Source: Eubacterium sp. (GTDB taxonomy: Bacteria > Bacillota > Clostridia > Lachnospirales > CAG-274). Taken from it: a stretch of 6,075 bases of DNA. The position numbers and the translations under genes are program-made. Below, one piece after another: positions 3,893 to 6,075 of this stretch. The stretch's first letter is position 1; each line of letters begins with the position of its first letter. The DNA lies in NCBI GenBank assembly GCA_020859645.1, contig JAJBVU010000036.1:1-6075 (forward strand), read 5' to 3'. The notes under the pieces were generated by a model that searched no databases, was not told where the DNA came from, and was given only the letters and a program-made list of their open reading frames with translations.

Positions 3893-6075
3893 TCAATTTA
3901 TAGGCGTATAAACAGGCGCTTCATAATTTACGCCGTCGTGAGTAACCGTCAAAATCTGATTTTCCTTCTTAACGTCCTCCTGACCCAAAACCCACAAAAA
4001 CCAAAGCTCCTTAGCCGCCTTAGCTCTTGTGACCTCTGCCTTAGGCTCAATTTCCGTTCCGTTCATCATTACACCTCGTGTAATGCCATTTTCACTTCTC
4101 ATAAGACCTAAATTATAGACTGTTTCGAAGGCTTCCGCATATTCGGGGTCGATTTCGTCCTTATCGGTTATAACGCCCCAGCCTGCAAGGGGATAATACT
4201 GGGCTTCATCGCCTGTTAAGTTAGGGTCATAGTTGGGGTCATCGGGTGTAACGGTGGTTCCGTTATAATCCGTCATATAGGCAGGCTTATTGAAATCTCC
4301 GTCCTCATCATAGCCGAACCTAAGCTCATAGCCCTTAAGCACAACAGCCGCCATTTTTTCTCTTGTCAAAACCTTTGTACTGTAGAAGCTTTCGAAATCC
4401 TTTACATCAAGACACCAAACAGCACAAAGTGAAGATATAAAATCGTTTGCTGTTATGCCTTTAAGAGGCTCGAAGTTGTTGCCGCTTGTTTTTTCCATTA
4501 CGCCCAGCTGAAGAAGCTTTTCGATTTGGTTTCTGTAATAAGCCGGGTCGTTTTCAGCCGTTCCGTCGCCGTTATAAGCAAAGGTTACGTCATCTGTCCA
4601 TTCGGGGAAAACTGCTGACCAGTCTCCGCTTTCACAGGCTGCCGCCGTATCCTCATCAAAATAAGAGAAAAGCGCCGCCATTGTTTCGTTGTTGTTTCTT
4701 TGGCTGTAAATGTCCTCACAGATTATTTTGCACCAAACCTTAGCCAAGGCTTCCTTATAATGGGTTCCGTCAATTTTTTTATCGGGATGACCGTTGGCAT
4801 AAGAGCCTGAATTGGTTTTGCCGGGGGATTCCCCTGCTTCGATACCCATATAAACTGCATTGGCTGTGTTTGCGCCGATTTCTTCTACATAAGCCTTTGA
4901 GCCTTCATAAAGGTCAACAACCTGAACCGCACTGTTGTTTTCGGCAGCCTTCTTCATAAGTGAGGGTGAGTCGGGGCTGAAGCCGCTCTTTTTCCACTCA
5001 CCGTCAGAGGTTCTCGTCATAGGGGTAACCAAAATCGGCGTAACCCCTCTTGAAAGCATTGCCGGAATATAAATATCGTTAAGCCATCTCTCATAATAAG
5101 CTGTGGTAGAGCCTCTGCCGAATCTTGCTTCGGGACCGTTTGACTCCCCGGTGGACTCGTCATTGTGGGCTGAATGGAGCATAATATAGTCGCCGGGCTT
5201 GGCTGTCAGAAGAATGTCGTTAAATCTTCCTTCATTAAACATATTTTTCATAGACCTGCCGCCCATGGAATAGTTTATAACTCTGACCTTGTTTCTGTCG
5301 AACATAGAGCCTATAATCTGACCCCAGCCGCTCATTCCCGCTTCTTCAAATGTATAAGTTTTTTGGGTTGAGTCGCCCAAAACGAAAACTGTGGGTATGG
5401 TGGTTGAAGTAACCCTGTTGTTCTCGATTTTTTCTATGCTTATTGATTTAATGCCTACGCTTTGGGGCTTTTTCTCCGTTCCCATTTCCGTAGGCTCAAC
5501 CTCAACCTCGATGTAAGGTTCCCCTGTTACAAAGTCAAATTCCCATGTGTTGTTATCTGTCCATTTTGCCTTGTGCTGAGCCGCTACGTTCCCTGCGGCG
5601 TCCCATGCGGCAGTTGAGGTAAGCCTTGTCGCCTGCATACCTGAAAGAGCCACATATGTATTTTCGCTTGCCTTTCCTTTAGAAACCTCTCCTGTTCCGA
5701 ATTTGCTGTCGGAAACCTCAACCTTAACCCTGTAGCCTCCGGCTTCCTCAACGTCAACTCTGAAAACCAAGCCGCCGTAGTTATAGTTTGAGCTGTTTAA
5801 GTCGGAAAGATACTTGCCGCTTCCGTTTTCGGTTATTCTGAAGCCCTCTGTTTCACTCCAGGTGATTTTTGAGGTGTCAAGGCTTCTTGCAGGCATAGCC
5901 CCTGTTTCGTCTACAAAGCCGTAGCCCTTATCCTTTGAATAAAGGGGCACAGTTCCGTCGTTCAAATTAATCGCCTCCGAAGCTTCTTCCTTAACAAAGT
6001 TAAAGGAATAGCTGTCTTTAGCCATCCCAAAGCGTAATTCCGCAAAGGGATTATATGATAATAAGCCAAACAGCA
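3893..6075 (-). CDS. Rhamnogalacturonan acetylesterase-type SGNH/GDSL hydrolase with C-terminal SLH-like repeats, 5'-truncated by window edge
   Basis: Likely removes acetyl groups from rhamnogalacturonan (pectin) outside the cell. Numbering is from the internal Met at 6025. About residues 1-200 look like the beta-rich N-terminal module common in CE12-type esterases (DKGYGFVDE at 32-40). The catalytic SGNH region is about 210-440: VFVLGDSTQ with nucleophile Ser219, GWGQ at 233-236, NYSMGGRS at 251-258 (block II Gly), HSAHND at 284-289 with oxyanion Asn288, and DGTH with Asp419 and His422. Residues 495-680 hold degenerate SLH-like motifs (IEKLLQLGVME; TREKMAAVVLKGYELRFG; YNLGLMRSENG with EVTRAKAAKELW), suggesting attachment to the cell wall. 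There is no Shine-Dalgarno before Met 6025 and the frame is open to 6075 with hydrophobic and proline-containing codons, so that Met is probably internal and the signal peptide lies beyond the window. Oddity: block III GxND has Ala286 in place of Gly. Confidence 0.85.
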   Translation of the reverse strand, partial: LFGLLSYNPFAELRFGMAKDSYSFNFVKEEASEAINLNDGTVPLYSKDKGYGFVDETGAMPARSLDTSKITWSETEGFRITENGSGKYLSDLNSSNYNYGGLVFRVDVEEAGGYRVKVEVSDSKFGTGEVSKGKASENTYVALSGMQATRLTSTAAWDAAGNVAAQHKAKWTDNNTWEFDFVTGEPYIEVEVEPTEMGTEKKPQSVGIKSISIEKIENNRVTSTTIPTVFVLGDSTQKTYTFEEAGMSGWGQIIGSMFDRNKVRVINYSMGGRSMKNMFNEGRFNDILLTAKPGDYIMLHSAHNDESTGESNGPEARFGRGSTTAYYERWLNDIYIPAMLSRGVTPILVTPMTRTSDGEWKKSGFSPDSPSLMKKAAENNSAVQVVDLYEGSKAYVEEIGANTANAVYMGIEAGESPGKTNSGSYANGHPDKKIDGTHYKEALAKVWCKIICEDIYSQRNNNETMAALFSYFDEDTAAACESGDWSAVFPEWTDDVTFAYNGDGTAENDPAYYRNQIEKLLQLGVMEKTSGNNFEPLKGITANDFISSLCAVWCLDVKDFESFYSTKVLTREKMAAVVLKGYELRFGYDEDGDFNKPAYMTDYNGTTVTPDDPNYDPNLTGDEAQYYPLAGWGVITDKDEIDPEYAEAFETVYNLGLMRSENGITRGVMMNGTEIEPKAEVTRAKAAKELWFLWVLGQEDVKKENQILTVTHDGVNYEAPVYTPIN

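Noticed and set aside
4486..4743. Plus-strand ORF opposite the esterase
   Set aside because: It is antisense to the SLH-like and linker coding region, has no ribosome binding site and an Arg/Phe/Pro-rich out-of-frame composition.
5174..5371. Plus-strand ORF opposite the SGNH catalytic region
   Set aside because: It is the reverse complement of conserved active-site codons; no independent evidence of coding.
1..6075. CRISPR array, tRNA, rRNA or insertion sequence
   Set aside because: I saw no regularly spaced direct repeats, no tRNA cloverleaf or rRNA signature, and no transposase or terminal inverted repeats in the window.

Overview
The window reads as a chromosomal segment of a low-to-moderate GC, endospore-forming Clostridia-type Firmicute. 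The reasons are the SpoIIR sporulation gene, the YqeG-AroE pairing familiar from Bacillota, strong AGGAGG-type ribosome binding sites, and a large SLH-bearing pectin esterase that suggests a plant-fibre (gut or rumen) lifestyle. The lifestyle is inference; no species can be named from the sequence.

Positions 56-2573 hold a compact plus-strand operon: a sigma-A promoter, a YqeG-type HAD phosphatase, shikimate dehydrogenase (aroE), then one ORF joining shikimate kinase (aroK) to type II 3-dehydroquinate dehydratase (aroQ), closed by an intrinsic terminator. These genes cover three consecutive shikimate-pathway steps (dehydroquinate to dehydroshikimate to shikimate to shikimate-3-phosphate). The aroE-aroK junction is odd. 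The kinase's first beta strand is encoded upstream of its first ATG, where there is no ATG/GTG/TTG start. The kinase frame lies -1 to aroE across a run of seven A's, so the options are an ATT start, a frameshifted AroE-AroK-AroQ polyprotein, or an indel.

Positions 2579-3037, between the aro operon and spoIIR, look like a complete, unannotated type I toxin-antitoxin-like locus and are the most interesting part of the window. An extended -10 promoter drives a highly structured leader of about 155 nt. It is followed by a perfect Shine-Dalgarno and a 43-residue peptide with one very hydrophobic segment and a basic tail. The sequence just after the stop codon can form about 19 base pairs with the leader. 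A convergent minus-strand promoter (TTGACA, 17 bp, TATTAT with TG extension) would make an antisense RNA of about 150 nt that ends at a 9-bp hairpin plus U-run inside the 3' end of the peptide gene.

Positions 3071-3883 carry spoIIR, the forespore-secreted signal that triggers pro-sigma-E processing. It has a sigma-F-like promoter overlapping a possible sigma-A one, and ends in a GC-rich hairpin terminator that looks like part of a dispersed repeat.

Positions 3893-6075 hold, on the minus strand and convergent to spoIIR, a large SGNH/GDSL esterase of the rhamnogalacturonan acetylesterase type. It has an N-terminal beta-sandwich-like region and degenerate C-terminal SLH-like repeats. The reading frame stays open to the window edge, so its N-terminus, probably with the signal peptide, lies outside.
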